DNA from: Nelumbo lutea
Lineage: Eukaryota; Streptophyta; Magnoliopsida; Proteales; Nelumbonaceae
Length of the DNA stretch: 64,000 nucleotides
Assembly: GCA_022828595.1 (NCBI GenBank)
Contig: JAKGHH010000001.1
Coordinates: 137,535,017 to 137,599,016 of the forward strand
Direction of reading: 5' to 3'
A model generated the notes under the pieces. It did no database searches. It saw only the letters and a list, made by a program, of their open reading frames with translations, and was not told where the DNA came from. The stretch's first letter is position 1, and each line of letters begins with the position of its first letter. The position numbers and the translations under genes are program-made. This document shows positions 43,137 through 54,852 of this stretch, piece by piece.

Positions 43137-44470
43137 GAAGGAGAAGCAAACACATCAAAAGACTCAATAGGGACAGGAAGAGGAAGAGCAAACACCTATG
43201 ACAAATCATCCCCCTGTGGACAACGTCCTTCTAGAGAGGAACCATAAAAGGGGTTAAGCTCATCAAAGGTGACATCCATTGAGACATACCGATTGCTAGA
43301 CTTTGGATCAAAACAATAATAACCCTTCTGTGTGGGGGAATAACCAAGGAAGATACACTTTTGAGCTTTGGGTTCAAATTTATGCCTTTGGACACTTGGA
43401 ACATGTACATAACAGGTGCAGCCAAAGACACGAATAGGAATAGGAAAAAGGTCTTTGTCCGGATGAAGAAGAGTGAAGGGAGACTTAAACCCCAAAACCC
43501 TGGATGGCATACGGTTTATAAGGTAGGTAGCAGTAAGAATAGCATCACCCCAAAACCTGGTAGGAACATGTGAGGCAAATAAGATACTTCTTGCAACTTC
43601 AACAATATGCCTATTTTTCCTCTCAGCAACCCCATTCTGTTCTGGGGACAAAGCACATTAGCTTTGATGAATAACCCCATGTCAGAAAGATAGCAGGATA
43701 GATTTTTCTCAAAGTATTCTTTTGCATTGTACGATCTGAAGATTTTAATCCTGGTATCAAATTGGGTTAGACCAAACTCATGGAATTGTTTTACAAGTCT
43801 TGGAACTTCATCACGGGATTTCATCAGGAATATCCAAGTGAATCGAGAAAAATCATCAATAAACAGGATAAAATATTTGTAGCCACCCATGGAGGGTAAG
43901 GGGTTAGGTCCCCACACATCAGAATGCATAATATTAAAAGGAACAAAAGATCTTTTGTTACTCAAAGGATAATTGTTTCTACAATGCTTTGACAATTCAC
44001 AAGACTCACAATGAAGACTGGACAAACTAATTCCCTTAAACAGTTCAGGGAATAGATGACTCAAGGCAGAAAAAGACAGATGACCAAAATGACAATGACA
44101 CAACATAATCCGACTAACAGACGCTGAAGAAACAGATCCGAGAGCAACATTCCCAAGATGATCAGTGCATTGTCCGGAGTATCAAGCAAGTATATTCCAT
44201 TCGTCTCATGGCCACTCCCAATCACCTTCTGAGACTCCAGATCCTGAAAAACACAGTAGGAAGGAAAAAAGGTTAACAACAGTTTAGTGACTTGGTTAAA
44301 CTACTTACAGACAACAAATTAGTTTTTAGTTTAGGTACATGAAGGGCAGAAGGTAGGAACAAGGAATTTGTAGCCTTGATAGTTCTCTTACCAGAGATAG
44401 GGGCAAGTGAACCATCAGCTAAAGTGATTTTATCACGTCCAGGAAGCAAGTCATATGAAACAAAAAGGTA
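43137..44470 (-). pseudogene. Copia-9 integrase and gag-pre domain
   Basis: Reverse strand: KLNTNLLSVSS-like region, FFPSYCVFQDLESQKVIGS, GHETNGIYLLDTP; zinc site CHCHFGHLSF..CESCELSKHCR; core MHSDVWGPNPLP, LFIDDFSRFTWIFLM, IFRSYNAKEYF (catalytic Asp replaced by Tyr); SPEQNGVAERKNRHIVE; FGCTCYVHVPSVQRHKF; YVSMDVTFDEL. Frameshifts near 43640, 44080 and 44300. Confidence 0.9.
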
Positions 44471-45611
44471 GAAAGATTGGTCACATGGTCAGAAGCACCT
44501 GAGTCAATAATCCAAGGGATCTTGAGATTACCTGAAGTGGTAGCATGATTGGTAGAAACCCTTATATTACCTGAATGAACAAATGCAGAAGAAGTAGAAT
44601 TTCCTGAAGGGTTGGAAGGAGAAGTCACATTACCCAGTTGACTGAGCATCTTCCCAAACTTTTCACATTCTGCTCTCATGGCTGCCAACTGTGCAGAAGC
44701 AAACATCTCTTCACTATCTGGCCCGGTAGCTACATTTGCACTTCCTGATCTTTTACTATCATGTTTTTTCTGAAACCGAATGGGAACAAGATTAGGATGT
44801 AGTTTCCAACACTTGTCTTTGGTGTGCTTCTGCTTCTTGCAGTACTCACATAAAAATTCTTTCTTTCCTGTGCCACCAGAAGTTCCAACATTTCCTTTAG
44901 GTTTAACCCCCATATTGGCAAAGTGATCACTAATATCAGCCCCTTGAACCTGGACAGCCCTTCTGCTCTCTTCACCATTCACCAATGCATAAGCTTGTGA
45001 CAATGAGACACACTCCTTGGAAAGAATATTTTGTTTTGTGATATCATATTCTGGGTTTAGTCTAGTTAAGAACTCAAAAACCCTGTTCCTTTCAACCAAT
45101 TTTATGTAGGTCTCTGCATCATTGGTGGTGTCCCAAGTTACAACTTCTATTAGGTCAATCTCTTGCCATAGAGATTTCAGACAGCTAGAGGCTTCTCCCC
45201 TTGCCTTAAATTCTTTACATCACTTCTCAATTTATATGCTCGGACCACATTGAGTTTTTGGGAATAAGTTTCTGCAACACTGTCCCAAATTTCCTTTGCT
45301 GAATTCATCCATAGGTAGTGTTGGCTAATTTGTAGCTGCATTGAGTTCACAAGCCACCCAATGACAGTGTAATTTTCTTGCAACCACTTCTCGTAAGATA
45401 GATCATCTTCTGGGGGAGCCTTCTTACTCCCGGAAATGAACCCCCACTTTCCTCTACTACATACATAAATCTTTACTGATTGTGACCATGCCAGATAATT
45501 AGTTCCATCTAGTTTGACTGTGGTCACAATCAATAAGGAATCACTTGGAGTCCCCTGAACCAGTCCATATTCAGTACCACTTTTGTTTTCAAACTCCGAG
45601 GAGTACATCAT
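44471..45611 (-). pseudogene. Copia-9 gag and protease site
   Basis: Starts MMYSSEFENKSGTEYG at 45611 with TVKLDGTNYLAWSQSVKI, WGFISGSKKAPPEDD, VIGWLVNSMQLQ and LRQGEKPLAV. A frameshift near 45177 follows, then MVERNRVFEFLTRLNPEYD, the canonical zinc knuckle CEYCKKQKHTKDKC and the intact protease site WIIDSGASDHVT near 44470-44510. Close relative of Copia-6 gag. Confidence 0.92.
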
Positions 45612-46382
45612 GTAAACACTTCAAATATGATTTTAGATGACTTCTACAAGTATACTGAATGAGGACGAGCAAGAACTGAGTTCAGCCGACCACAAGAAAG
45701 CAATACACTGAGTTCAGCCTTCAAAAAGTAATCAGAAATTTCTAGGCACTGTGTACTCAGCTGAAGTACCTTTTCAAATCTGGACTTCAAGGTAACCACC
45801 AAAGAAATAGCCAAGAAAAGTAAATACCATTTGGTGTTGCTGAAAAGGCCTTTTTACAAACACGGTGTGGGCAATAGAGACAACCCCGCTGTCAAAAAAG
45901 AAAAAAAGGCCTCAAGAACAGTTCGTACAGCCTCCCAAAAACAGCCAAATATAAGTAACAATCCACAGCCTTGTTACAAGGATGTTTCGGCAATTTTGAC
46001 AGTCCAAGAAGGAGTGAAAACAGCCCAGAAATTTCTGGGTTAAACCAGATTCAATGGCAGCTGAAGGTAGTACAGAAAAACCAGAAATTTTCGGACACTT
46101 CAACAGTCCAAACACAGCCGTAAGTAGTACAGAACAACCCGAAATTTTCGGACACTTCAACAGTCCAAACACATCAGAAAATAACCCAGAAATCTGAGCA
46201 CAACTTACAGTTTCGAGCTTCAAGCCAGAACCGAGCTGTTCCCCTTCCTTTTTTTCTCTGATTCTTCCTGGTCACTGAACCACTTCTCCAAGAGATTCTA
46301 GTCTCGGGAACTTCCAATGACCTCCAAGAATCAGGCAACACGAGCCTAAGCTTCCAGCCCTAGAATATTGAAGTTCAGGCCT
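45612..46382 (-). other. Copia-9 leader with tandem repeat
   Basis: About 770 bp untranslated. A 57-bp unit GTAGTACAGAA..CCAGAAATTTTCGGAC..CAGTCCAAACAC is present twice in tandem (46067-46123 and 46124-46180), with further partial copies of CCCAGAAATTTCTGG and CAGTCCAAG around it. No ORF supported. Confidence 0.85.
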
Positions 46383-46394
46383 GCTCTGATACCA

Positions 46395-46657
46395 TGAAGA
46401 AAATTGAAGAGAGGAGAGCTTGAGAGTTTGGCAATGAGGGTTTGAGAATGAGAGTTTCGAACCTACTCTCTCTTAGCACTTGAACACTATTTTATTAAGA
46501 TAGATTTGAATAATTACAAGGAGGCCCTTAGTTGGGCAAGAAATTACAAAGAATTTAATATAGACAGGATGGGACCAGAATAAGGCCCATTACAGAAAAA
46601 CATAAATAACAAGAAAGAATAAACAGCCTATGGGCCATTCGGCCCATCTTCTCTACA
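46395..46657 (-). repeat. Copia-9 5' LTR
   Basis: 263 bp from TGAAGAAAATTG, directly after the primer site, to TCTTCTCTACA before the target duplication. Canonical TG..CA ends in both directions. Contains an inverted GAGAGTTTCGAACCTACTCTC and TTATTAAGATAGA. Confidence 0.93.
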
Positions 46658-46744
46658 CAGACACAATTCCTCCTCATCCTAACCCTTGTTTAGATGGACC
46701 TCAAGATCTGTTAACTCACTAGCTGATAGGGGGAGGCATGGGAA

Positions 46745-47990
46745 GTTCAAGTTTGCTATCATATATTTCTAGGTTCCCCTCCCCTGTTCTCGAGCTTCTC
46801 CCCCTCCCTCTCCTCCTCTTCCACATGGGAACAGGCACGAAACATCATCATTTTCCTCAGGAAATTTGGTGGTTCTCCATAGCGTCGCTTCAGCTTCTGA
46901 CGTGATCCAGACTCTCTGCCAACAGCCATCCACCTGCAACTCAATTGATCTTTGGATAACTTCAGGAATCAGGATGCACCCCCGATATTCCCATTCTTGC
47001 AGCATGAAGATCCTGTAAATCCAGAAGCTTCACCGAAATTAAATCAACTGAGAAAAACTTACTGTTACAGTTAGGGAACCAGTGCTCCACTGTAACCACG
47101 CCATCACACGTTTCTATTGCCTGCAAATCCATTATTTCTTCTTCAGATTCAACAGTAGCCTTTCTTCTCTCAAAAGGTCTGATCAACAGAATTTGGTCGT
47201 GGGCACCTCCATAACCGGCTTCCAGTCAGCCACCTTTCCTTTTCTTCAATTAGAACCATCCTTGGAGTCACTGTCGGTCAAACCACCGTCATGGTATTGA
47301 AACTTTTTTCTTCAACTTCACCCCCTTTTGAAACCGACCTTCTTCTCCTTCCCCTTCGAGCTTTGTTTTCTCCTTCCTCATTTGAAATTCCTGCATTGCC
47401 TCAGCTATCAAGGCCCAGCCCCTCCTCTGTTATCCCATTGGGATACAAATCCTCTTTATTCTTCTATCTACCAGTTCTTCTGTGAAGGCAACGGACCAGG
47501 CTTTCTCATTTCTCTTCATCACTACATCGAAACTCCTTCCCTCCTTGAAACTATTCCTCCATTCTGGTATCCTAATAGCGTAAACAGCCACGCCCAGAAA
47601 ACCTTTGAACCAAGTCACTATGTCTTCCAGCAATAACATTGAGGTCCAATTTTCCTCATAAAGCTTCAGATAATCCAGTCCTTCGCATCTCAATTTTACC
47701 AGCCTGAATTTCTTTGCTTCTATCACAATTTCCTTTGACCGCACTATTTTTGAACCTAAATTTCCTCTCACCACAGTCCCTTCTCATAACCATCTGACCT
47801 ATTCAATTTTTTTTCTTTATCTAATCTTGCAACCTCCCATTCCCAAATCTCTTTGTTTGCTTCTCTGCAATCTACCTTTTTTCTTCTATAGCGTGGTTTG
47901 AACACTACTTTTCCCACCTCGAACTTGGTGTTATGACCAAGAGAGAACAGCAAAGGAGAGAGAAATAAGCTGATCTCATCAGGCCAACTA
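46745..47990 (-). pseudogene. LINE ORF1-like remnant
   Basis: Reverse strand reading frames contain FEVGKVVFKPRYRR, KEIVIEAKKFRLVKL, FKEGRSFDVVMKRNEKAWSV, RRIKRICIPMG then QRRGWALIAEAMQEF, and RRKATVESEEEIMDL. This resembles the N-terminal part of plant L1-type LINE ORF1 proteins (EGKSF..KRI/YIPxGxxxxGW). Many frameshifts. Its DUF4283 half is not seen here, although a DUF4283-like piece lies on the + strand at 36604-37370. Assignment by pattern only. Confidence 0.55.
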
Positions 47991-48224
47991 GAGATCCTTC
48001 ACTCCATTCCAAAAACAAAGATATTAAATACAAAAATAAATAACACTAGTAGACATCTTAGCAGCTTCCCTCTCGCCCATCTCTTGAAAATCATTTGTGC
48101 CAATATTTGCCTCCATCTATTTCCTCTTCAAAGAAGACATCCTATAGGACTGGTGGTTTCACTCTTTGCTTTAAGCTTAGGGGATTAAGTCTTTGTAATT
48201 ATCTCATTTTTTTGATAACATTGA

Positions 48225-48515
48225 CTTGAATTATATTAAAATGAAAACAGAATATGTACAATACAAACGGGCATTCCTTGGAAAGTTAGAGGCACTCCCC
48301 CCTCCAAACAATTTAATCTCAAATTGCAGTTGTCCCCAAAACAATTGATCCCTGTTAGCCCCCTGTTTAGCTAATGCATCAGCTATCCCATTGGCCGACC
48401 TTTGGACCAATTGAATCCTTGTAATCATGTTTCTTGTAATTATCTCATTTTTAGTCTTAATGAGATCTACATTATTGATATAAATTCTTGCTAGGATAAA
48501 ATTCAGTAGTACCAA
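48225..48515 (-). pseudogene. LINE RNase H C-terminal fragment
   Basis: Reverse strand reads QLVQRSANGIADALAKQGAN then RDQLFWGQLQFEI. The block RSANGIADALAKQG is the conserved end of the plant-type RNase H domain carried at the C-terminus of L1-type LINE ORF2. Only this end survives. Lies just upstream of the TPC1 exon at 48790. Confidence 0.75.
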
Positions 48516-48789
48516 ATACTATTGGAATGGATTATAGCATTATCCATTCTAAATTTAGCTTTTGAATCTTAACCACTGATAATGTGTTAGTGCCTTTATA
48601 TACAAATTAAGAATGCCATTTTTATGTCTGCATCCTCATTTGTTTAGTAAATGGATTAACTAAATTTCTCTTACTACAGAACAAGTACATTATCTCTTCC
48701 TTTTCTTTTATTTATTATTTGTCTTTCTACCAAGTTTCAGTGGTCCATTAATTTCTTGAAGATCATTCATAAAAATGTGATTTATGCAG

Positions 48790-48862
48790 GACTTTGCCAA
48801 AAATATCAAGGGAAGATTTTGAGTCCATATTTCATGAACTGGATGATAGCCATGACTTCAAG
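48790..48862 (+). CDS. TPC1: TPC1 exon: EF-hand 2, first part
   Basis: The first base completes the split Arg codon, then 24 codons starting TLPKISREDFESIF and ending ELDDSHDFK; acceptor TTTATGCAG, donor GTATTG, ending phase 0. The acidic loop DDSHDFK is the start of EF-hand 2, the hand tied to Ca2+ activation of the channel in Arabidopsis work. The loop continues with INSDE in the exon at 60098, so this EF-hand is also split by a very long (11.2 kb) intron. Confidence 0.94.
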
Positions 48863-49285
48863 GTATTGTGTTAATGTTTTTGATGAAATGATTTGTCTGA
48901 TCAGCTGACTCTTCAGAGTCCTTGTAAAATTGCAGATGTCACATCAAATAATGCAGCTACTGTTACAGTGTAACAAGAAGGGTTGATGAGTATCCCTGCT
49001 ATACAGTTCACCAAGAAGTCCCTAAACTACTTGTCAAGGTTAGGGAAGAAGGGGCTGAGTTGTAGCAGTATTGAAACCACTAGGTTCTGAAAAATCTGAC
49101 AGAAACCAGGGCTGAGATCCTCTGGTTTTTTTGTGCAAGAAAACTGAGAAGAGAAAAGCAGGAAATAACTAAACTCTCTTTATTCCTTCCAAGAAAACTG
49201 CCTTACAATCAGTTCTTGTTGTCTTAAATAGACCTTTCCATACTTAGACTTGGAAAACAACCAGGAAACCAACATTAGAAAGACT
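48863..49285 (+). other. TPC1 intron, unclassified
   Basis: No ORF. The stretch 49090-49285 in reverse has an LTR-like order (TATTTAAGAC, then AATAAAGAGAG, then a TTTTCTTCTC-type region) but no partner copy or ends were found, so I do not call it an LTR. Confidence 0.5.
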
Positions 49286-49379
49286 CCTAAACTGAAAATT
49301 ACTCTTATTATAAGAATCATAAACTGACAAATTACTCTTATAAGAAGAATCCTAAACTGACAAAACTACTCTTATGACA
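49286..49379. repeat. ~33-bp minisatellite CCTAAACTGA..
   Basis: Units starting CCTAAACTGAAAATTACTC, CATAAACTGACAAATTACTC and CCTAAACTGACAAAACTACTC follow each other. A further CCTAAACTGACA occurs at 54858 on the other side of Copia-8. Copia-8 was therefore inserted into this small array. Confidence 0.75.
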
Positions 49380-49552
49380 TGTTGAACAAGAGAAAGGGAG
49401 AGAGGAGAGGCGAGAGGACTGAGAGCCCAAAAAGAATACTGCAGGCATGCAGTATGTTATTATTTATACTAGGATGGCTGTATAACTTAAAGAATGAAGA
49501 AATTACAAAAGTACCCTTGCGGTACCAAACATATATACAACATCTGTCAACA
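49380..49552 (-). repeat. Copia-8 3' LTR
   Basis: Starts TGTTGAACAAGAG and ends CTGTCAACA next to the purine tract. Contains TATTATTTATACTAGG (TATA region in reverse) and a GGGAGAGAGGAGAGG block. Confidence 0.93.
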
Positions 49553-49559
49553 CTCCCCC

Positions 49560-52500
49560 TCAAGTTGGAGCATAGATATCAATCATGCCCAACTTGTCAC
49601 AAAGATCATGATGTCTTGAGTGGTGTAGTCCTTTTGTAAAGATGCCTGCAAGTTGGTTCTCAGAGCTGACATAGGGAGTACACACTTTGCCTGTGATGAC
49701 TTTCTCTCTGATAAAATGCTTGTCAACTTTGATGTGTTTTGTTCTATCATGTAGCACTGGGTTAGCAACAATGTTTATGGCTGTTTTGTTATCACAGAAT
49801 AGAGTCATAGGCTTGTCCACTGGGAAACCCAACTCACCCAACATATTCTTTATCCACATACTTTCAGCTACACTGTGAGCCATTGCACGATATTCAGCTT
49901 CAGCACTGGATCTAGCAACCACATTTTGCTTTTTACTTCTCCAGGTAACAAGGTTCCCTCCTATAAAGGTGCAGTAGCCACTAGTAGACTTTCTGTCATT
50001 TTGAGATCCAGCCCAATCTGCATCTGTATACACTTCAACTTTCAAATGCCCATGTCTTTGAAATAACAAGCCAACACCAGGAAACCTTTTTAGATATTGG
50101 AGGATTCTTTCTGCTGCTTCAAGATGAGTGGACCTAGGTGCATGCATGAACTGGCTAAGGACACCAACAGCATAAGCAATGTCTGGGCGGGTCATAGAAA
50201 GATATAACAATCTCCCTGCAAGTCTCTGAAACGGTTTTACATCCTTGAGAGGTTCACCTTGGCTGTCACCTAATTTATGGTTGGGATCAATGGGAGAGTC
50301 AACTGGCTTCACTCCCATATTTCCAGTGTCCTGAAGTAAATCTAGGACATATTTCCTTTGGGAAATGAAGATACCCCTTTTTGAGCAGGCAACTTTAATT
50401 CCAAGGAAGTATCTGGGAGGCCCTAGATCCTTCACTTCAAACTGAGTGACAAGGAAACTCTTCAACCTCTGGATTTCATCTTTCCAGTCACCAGTAACAT
50501 CTATATCATTAACATATACTATTAAAGCAGCCATTTTACCTTCTCCTCTTTTCACAAACAGTGTGTGATCTGATTGACATTACTTGTATCCTTTCTGCTG
50601 AACCGCAACATGGAATCTATTGAACCAAGCTCTTGGTGATTGTTTCAGCCCGTATAAAGACTTCTTCAACTTGCATACCTTCTGTTCATTGCCTTGAGCC
50701 TGGAAACTAGGAGGTTGTATCATGTAAACTTCCTCTTCAAGATCACCATTCAAGAATGCATTCTTGATATCAAGCTGATGTAGATCCCAATCTAGATTAG
50801 CAGCAAGAGAGAATAGAACTCTAATGGAGTTCATCTTGGCAACAGGAGCAAAAGTTTCTGCATAATCAACTCCGTACACTTGAGTAAACCCCTTTGCCAC
50901 TAAGCGAGCTTTATACCTCTCTACCGTTCCATCAGCCCTATGTTTGACAGTGAACACCCATTTACATCCAACTGGATCCTTTCCCTTGGGAAGATCTACA
51001 AGTTCCCATGTGCCATTTTTATGAAGGGCATTAATTTCTTCCTTCATGGCATCTGTCCATTCAGGTACTGAAAGAGCTTCTACCACATTCTTGGGGATAG
51101 GGACACTGTCAATAGAGGTAAGAAAAGCATAGAAAGAGGGTGAAATGTTCTCATAGGAAACAAAGTTGGAAATGGGGTGTTTAGTGGTGCAAAATCTAAC
51201 ACCTTTCCTGTGAGCAATAGGGAGGTCAAGGTCATTAGCAGCAGAGGTATCAATTTCAATAGAATCAGGAACATCATTGGGAGCCAAGTTACCTAAGTGG
51301 ATATGATCCTTCCCCGAGGAGTTTGATGGCACTGGAGGTTCTAGATTCTCCACAACTCTTGAATTTGGTTGGCCTTTGCGACGACGGAAGAAGACACAAA
51401 AGGGCGGAGGATCAGAAAGAGGAGGGAGTTGAACCATTTTCTCCTCATGCCTACACTCCCCCTGAGGAGAAATAGGAAAGAAAGGCTCATCCTCAAAGAA
51501 AGAAACATCCATGGAGACAGAATTTCCGAGAAACAAGATCAAAACAACGATATCCCTTTTGAGTGAAGGAGTACCCAAGGAATATGCGAGGAATAACACG
51601 AGAATCCAATTTCCACGAGTGGGAGGCAGATTTTTGACAAAGCACCGACAATCAAATACACGAGGAGGAATGGGAAGAAGGGGGGCCTTAGGAAAGAGAA
51701 GCTGATATGGGGCTTTGTACTCTAACCAACGAGAGGGCATACGGTTAATGAGGTAGGTAGAACAAAGAACAACATCAAGCCAAAAACGTTTGGGGACATT
51801 CATATGGAGTAGTAAACCCCGAGTCATTTCAAGGAGATGTCGGTTCTTCCGTTCGGCCACACCATTTTGTTGTGGTGTTCGGGCACAAGAGCTACAGTGA
51901 AGTGAACCACGCGAAGCAAAGAACTCCGTGAGGTCACTATGAAAAAACTCTTTCGCATTGTCTGATTGAAAAATTTGGATTTCAGTCTGAAATTGAGTGA
52001 AGACCATCCGCTGAAAATCTTGGATAATTTTTGGTACTTCCTCCCTGGTTCGCATAGGATATACCCAAGTATATCTAGAATAATCATCAATGAGGGTAAT
52101 AAAATACTTGTAACCACTCTCAGATGGTAAAGTAATAGGGCCCCATACATCAGAATAAACAATGTGAAAAGGAAATTCAGATTTACTATTTTTTTGAAGA
52201 AAATGAGTTCTACAATGTTTACTTAACTGACATGTTTGACAAGAGAAATCTGAAACAAACATTGACTTAAACAGTTCTAGAAACACGACTTTTAAAGACT
52301 CAAAAGACAAATGACCAAGGCGACAATGCCATAAATAAACTTGACTCTTACAGGACTGACTCATAGACTCTGTAACATGAAGACCAACCTTATTCTCCAG
52401 CATTTAAAGTCCATAAACCATACATCCCCTAACAATCGTCCTCCCCGAATCCAGATCCCGAATCACACAATGAGAAGGGAAAAAGGTCACTGAGCAGTTT

Positions 52501-52820
52501 AAGGAATTAGTAACACTACTAACATAGAACAAATTAATGGGAAATTTTGGAACATGTAGGACATCAGAGAGGGTAAGGCCAAGGGGAAGAGAGATGGTTC
52601 CTTGACCAGCTATGGAAGTGTATGATCCATCAGCTAGTCTCACCTTGTCTCTTCCAGAAAGAATGTGATAGGTTTGAAAGTAAGAGGACGTTCCAATCAT
52701 GTGTTTTGACGCTCCAAAATCAATGATCCATGGAGAGTCAAGGGTGTGAGAAGCAACATGGAAAGTTGTGTCAAAGTTACCTGACGTAGATGCAAATGAG
52801 GTTGAGGGAGGAGCATCCAT
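49560..52820 (-). pseudogene. Copia-8 pol: protease to RNase H in one frame
   Basis: One reading frame of about 1087 codons, broken by only two stops: at 52404 (ELY-M changed to GL-stop-M, a TAC to TAA type change) and at 50580 (KGYK-Q changed to KGYK-stop, CAA to TAA). Protease site WIIDFGASKHM; integrase with LWHCRLGHLSFESL, CQTCQLSKH, IDDYSRYTWVY, FQSDNAKEFF, QQNGVAERKNRHLLE; RT with [25 protein letters not shown] and the catalytic motif changed to YVND near 50515; RNase H with YTDADWAGSQND, AEYRAM and TKHIKVDKHFIREKV. Ends MIDIYAPT-stop. Confidence 0.95.
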
Positions 52821-52846
52821 CTGACGAATTGCTCTACCATAGAGCT

Positions 52847-53847
52847 CTAAATGGTACGGAAGGAATTCATAATATCCTCCCTTGGGTCAGATCCAGAGAG
52901 ATGTGTCTGAGTCACAGTATGGATGGAGGGCTGATTCTCCCGAGTAGCCATGTTGGCCATAGTGTATTTCTTTGTACCTTGCTGTCCTGACCTTTTATTC
53001 ACATCTGAACCTTGCTTCTTATTCAGATCTTGGGCCCATTTTGGTTTCCCATGAAGATCCCAACATGCATCTCTGGTGTGTCGGGGTTTCTGGCAATGAG
53101 TACACCACAATTTGTCTTTATCCTCTGTTTTTTCTAGAGATCTCCTTTCTTGGAAGAATTTCCCACACTAGTAAAGACACCCCCTTTTGCTGCCAACACA
53201 ATTGCATCTCCACTAGGGCTGTTCATCAAATTCCTTCTGCTCTCTTTAGATTGTACAAGAGCATAAACTTCCTGAACTGATGGAAGATCCTTAGAACTGA
53301 GAATTTGGACTCTGATAGATTCATACATAGGGTTCAAACCATGTAAGAAGGCAAACACTCTTTGCTGGGAGACAAGTTTCTTATACAGTTTTGCATCCTC
53401 ATCACACTTCCAGTCCACAATCTGGTAATGGTCCAACTCCTTCCAGACAGAATTCAAGTCAGAGTAATATACCGATAAACACCTCTCCCCCTGTTTACAA
53501 GTAGACGATTCTGCCTGTAGTTGATAGATCTTGGCATAGTGTCACAGTTCTGAATATGTAGATTTTGCTTGTTCCCAGATCTCATATGCTGTTTCAGCCC
53601 ACATGAAATTCTTCCTTATTTGAGGTTGCATGGAGACTAAGAGCCAAGACATAACCATGCTGTTCTCCTGATTCCATCTATCATATTCAGCACTCCCAGA
53701 GTGTGGTTCTTTAATTCTCCCATTAATATAGCTTATCTTCTCCCTTGCAGTGATGTATGGCTTCATCCCTCTTGACCACTCTAGGTAATTTAAACCATCA
53801 AGAGGGACAATAGCCATGGGAAAGGATAGGTCACCACCTCCACTCAT
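52847..53847 (-). pseudogene. Copia-8 gag
   Basis: Start MSGGGDLSFPMAIVPLDG at 53847; LNYLEWSRGMKPYI, YDRWNQENSMVMSWL, AYEIWEQAKSTYSEL-stop-HYAKIYQLQ (one CGA to TGA change), FAFLHGLNPMYESIRVQIL, SKESRRNLMNSP. A frameshift near 53130 follows, then the canonical zinc knuckle CTHCQKPRHTRDAC and WDLHGKP. An upstream in-frame Met at 53916 exists; 53847 was preferred because it starts the conserved gag sequence. Confidence 0.9.
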
Positions 53848-53909
53848 GATTTCAGATTTAAAAACAACACCCAAAGGAGGAGCACTGCCTAAAAAAAAAG
53901 ATTGTTGTT

Positions 53910-54470
53910 GCAGCACACAAACAAGTCCTTATGACCTACAGTTTCACAAGGATCCAAAAACAAACACTTCTGTTGCATCACATAAATAGGTCCTTATGAC
54001 CTACGTTTTTTACAGGGATCCAAAAAACAAAACACTGTTGTTGCAGCACATAAACAGGTCCTTATGACCTACGGTTTTACAGGGATCATATGACCCCACA
54101 ACAGAATGGAAGGAGAAAGGTGAAGTTCACCACACACCTAATCGGCAGACCTGGTACAGGTCCAACTTTAGGGCAGCCAAACAATCAATGAGAGCAAAGT
54201 AAAAAAGGTTACTTTAGTCCATCAACAGGGGAGCTGAACAGTCAATGAGAACAAAGTAACAAAAAAAAGGTATTTCAGTCGAATACCAGGGCAGCCGAAC
54301 AACAGATGAATAGTAGATGAACAACAGATAATACCTTCGTGAACATCAGATGATAGCCTCTGAAAGTTTCAGTCGAACATCAGGGGGTGAAAACAAAACT
54401 TCTCCATGAAAGTTTAAGTCGAACATCAGGGGGTGAAAACAAAACTTCTCCATGAAAGTTTAAGTCGAAC
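53910..54470 (-). repeat. Tandem repeats in the Copia-8 leader
   Basis: Two arrays. The first has a ~65-68 bp unit with TCCTTATGACCTAC and ACAGGGATC, starting at 53910, 53975 and 54043 (three copies). The second has a 46-bp unit TGAAAGTTTAAGTCGAAC and CAGGGGGTGAAAAC, starting at 54361, 54407 and, partly, 54453. Untranslated leader between primer site and gag. Short CAGGGGAGC/CAGGGCAGCCGAACA repeats lie between them. Confidence 0.9.
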
Positions 54471-54673
54471 GTCAGATGAAAATTTCTCCATAAAACATAA
54501 CCTTCTCCACGTTGGAAGATGAAAAGTCAGGCAGACTTCTACTTGCTGAAAGCCGAACAGCAGATGGACACAACTGGAAGATGAAGGGACAGACTGCTCA
54601 ACTTTGAAAGATGAAAAAAAAATCAGACTGCTTGACATCACCCTTAAGGTCTGGATGACCTGCTCTGATACCA

Positions 54674-54848
54674 TGTTGTACAAGAGAAAGGGAGAGAGGA
54701 GAGGCGAGAGGACTAAGAGCCCAAAAAGAATACTACAGGCGTGCAGTATGTTATTATTTATACTAGGATGGCCGTACAACTTAAAGAATGAAGAAATTAC
54801 AAAAGTACCCTTGCGGTACCAAACATATATACAACAACATCTGTCAAC
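54674..54848 (-). repeat. Copia-8 5' LTR
   Basis: Starts TGTTGTACAAGAG right after the primer site and ends ATCTGTCAAC. Differs from the 3' LTR at about six positions, with one extra AAC. The last two bases of CA are not seen. Confidence 0.92.
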
Positions 54849-54852
54849 GACA

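Larger units (their letters stand above)
38975..46657 (-). mobile_element. Copia-9: same family as Copia-6
   Basis: Antisense copia element with the perfect target duplication CAGAC (38970-38974 and 46658-46662). 5' LTR 46395-46657, primer site reverse GCTCTGATACCA (46383-46394), gag, protease, integrase, RT, RNase H and a 3' LTR (38975-39217) fused to RNase H by a deletion. Copia-10 is inserted in the linker before RT (41070-43131). LTRs differ at about 12 of 243 positions, so it is somewhat older than Copia-6. Confidence 0.93.
49380..54848 (-). mobile_element. Copia-8: best-preserved copia element
   Basis: Antisense element of 5469 bp with 3' LTR 49380-49552, purine tract (reverse CTCCCCCTCAAG, 49553-49564), pol, gag, leader, primer site (reverse GCTCTGATACCA, 54662-54673) and 5' LTR 54674-54848. 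Target repeats TGACA (49375-49379) and CGACA (about 54848-54852) differ at one base. LTRs differ at about 6 of 173 positions plus a 3-bp indel. No nested insertion. Same family as Copia-5. Confidence 0.93.

Noticed and set aside
46745..47990. A host gene on the minus strand upstream of the exon at 48790
   Set aside because: Several frameshifts, no splice pattern that rescues them, and sequence resembling LINE ORF1.
53910..54470. CRISPR-like array
   Set aside because: Adjacent direct repeats without unique spacers in a plant retrotransposon leader; ordinary tandem repeats.
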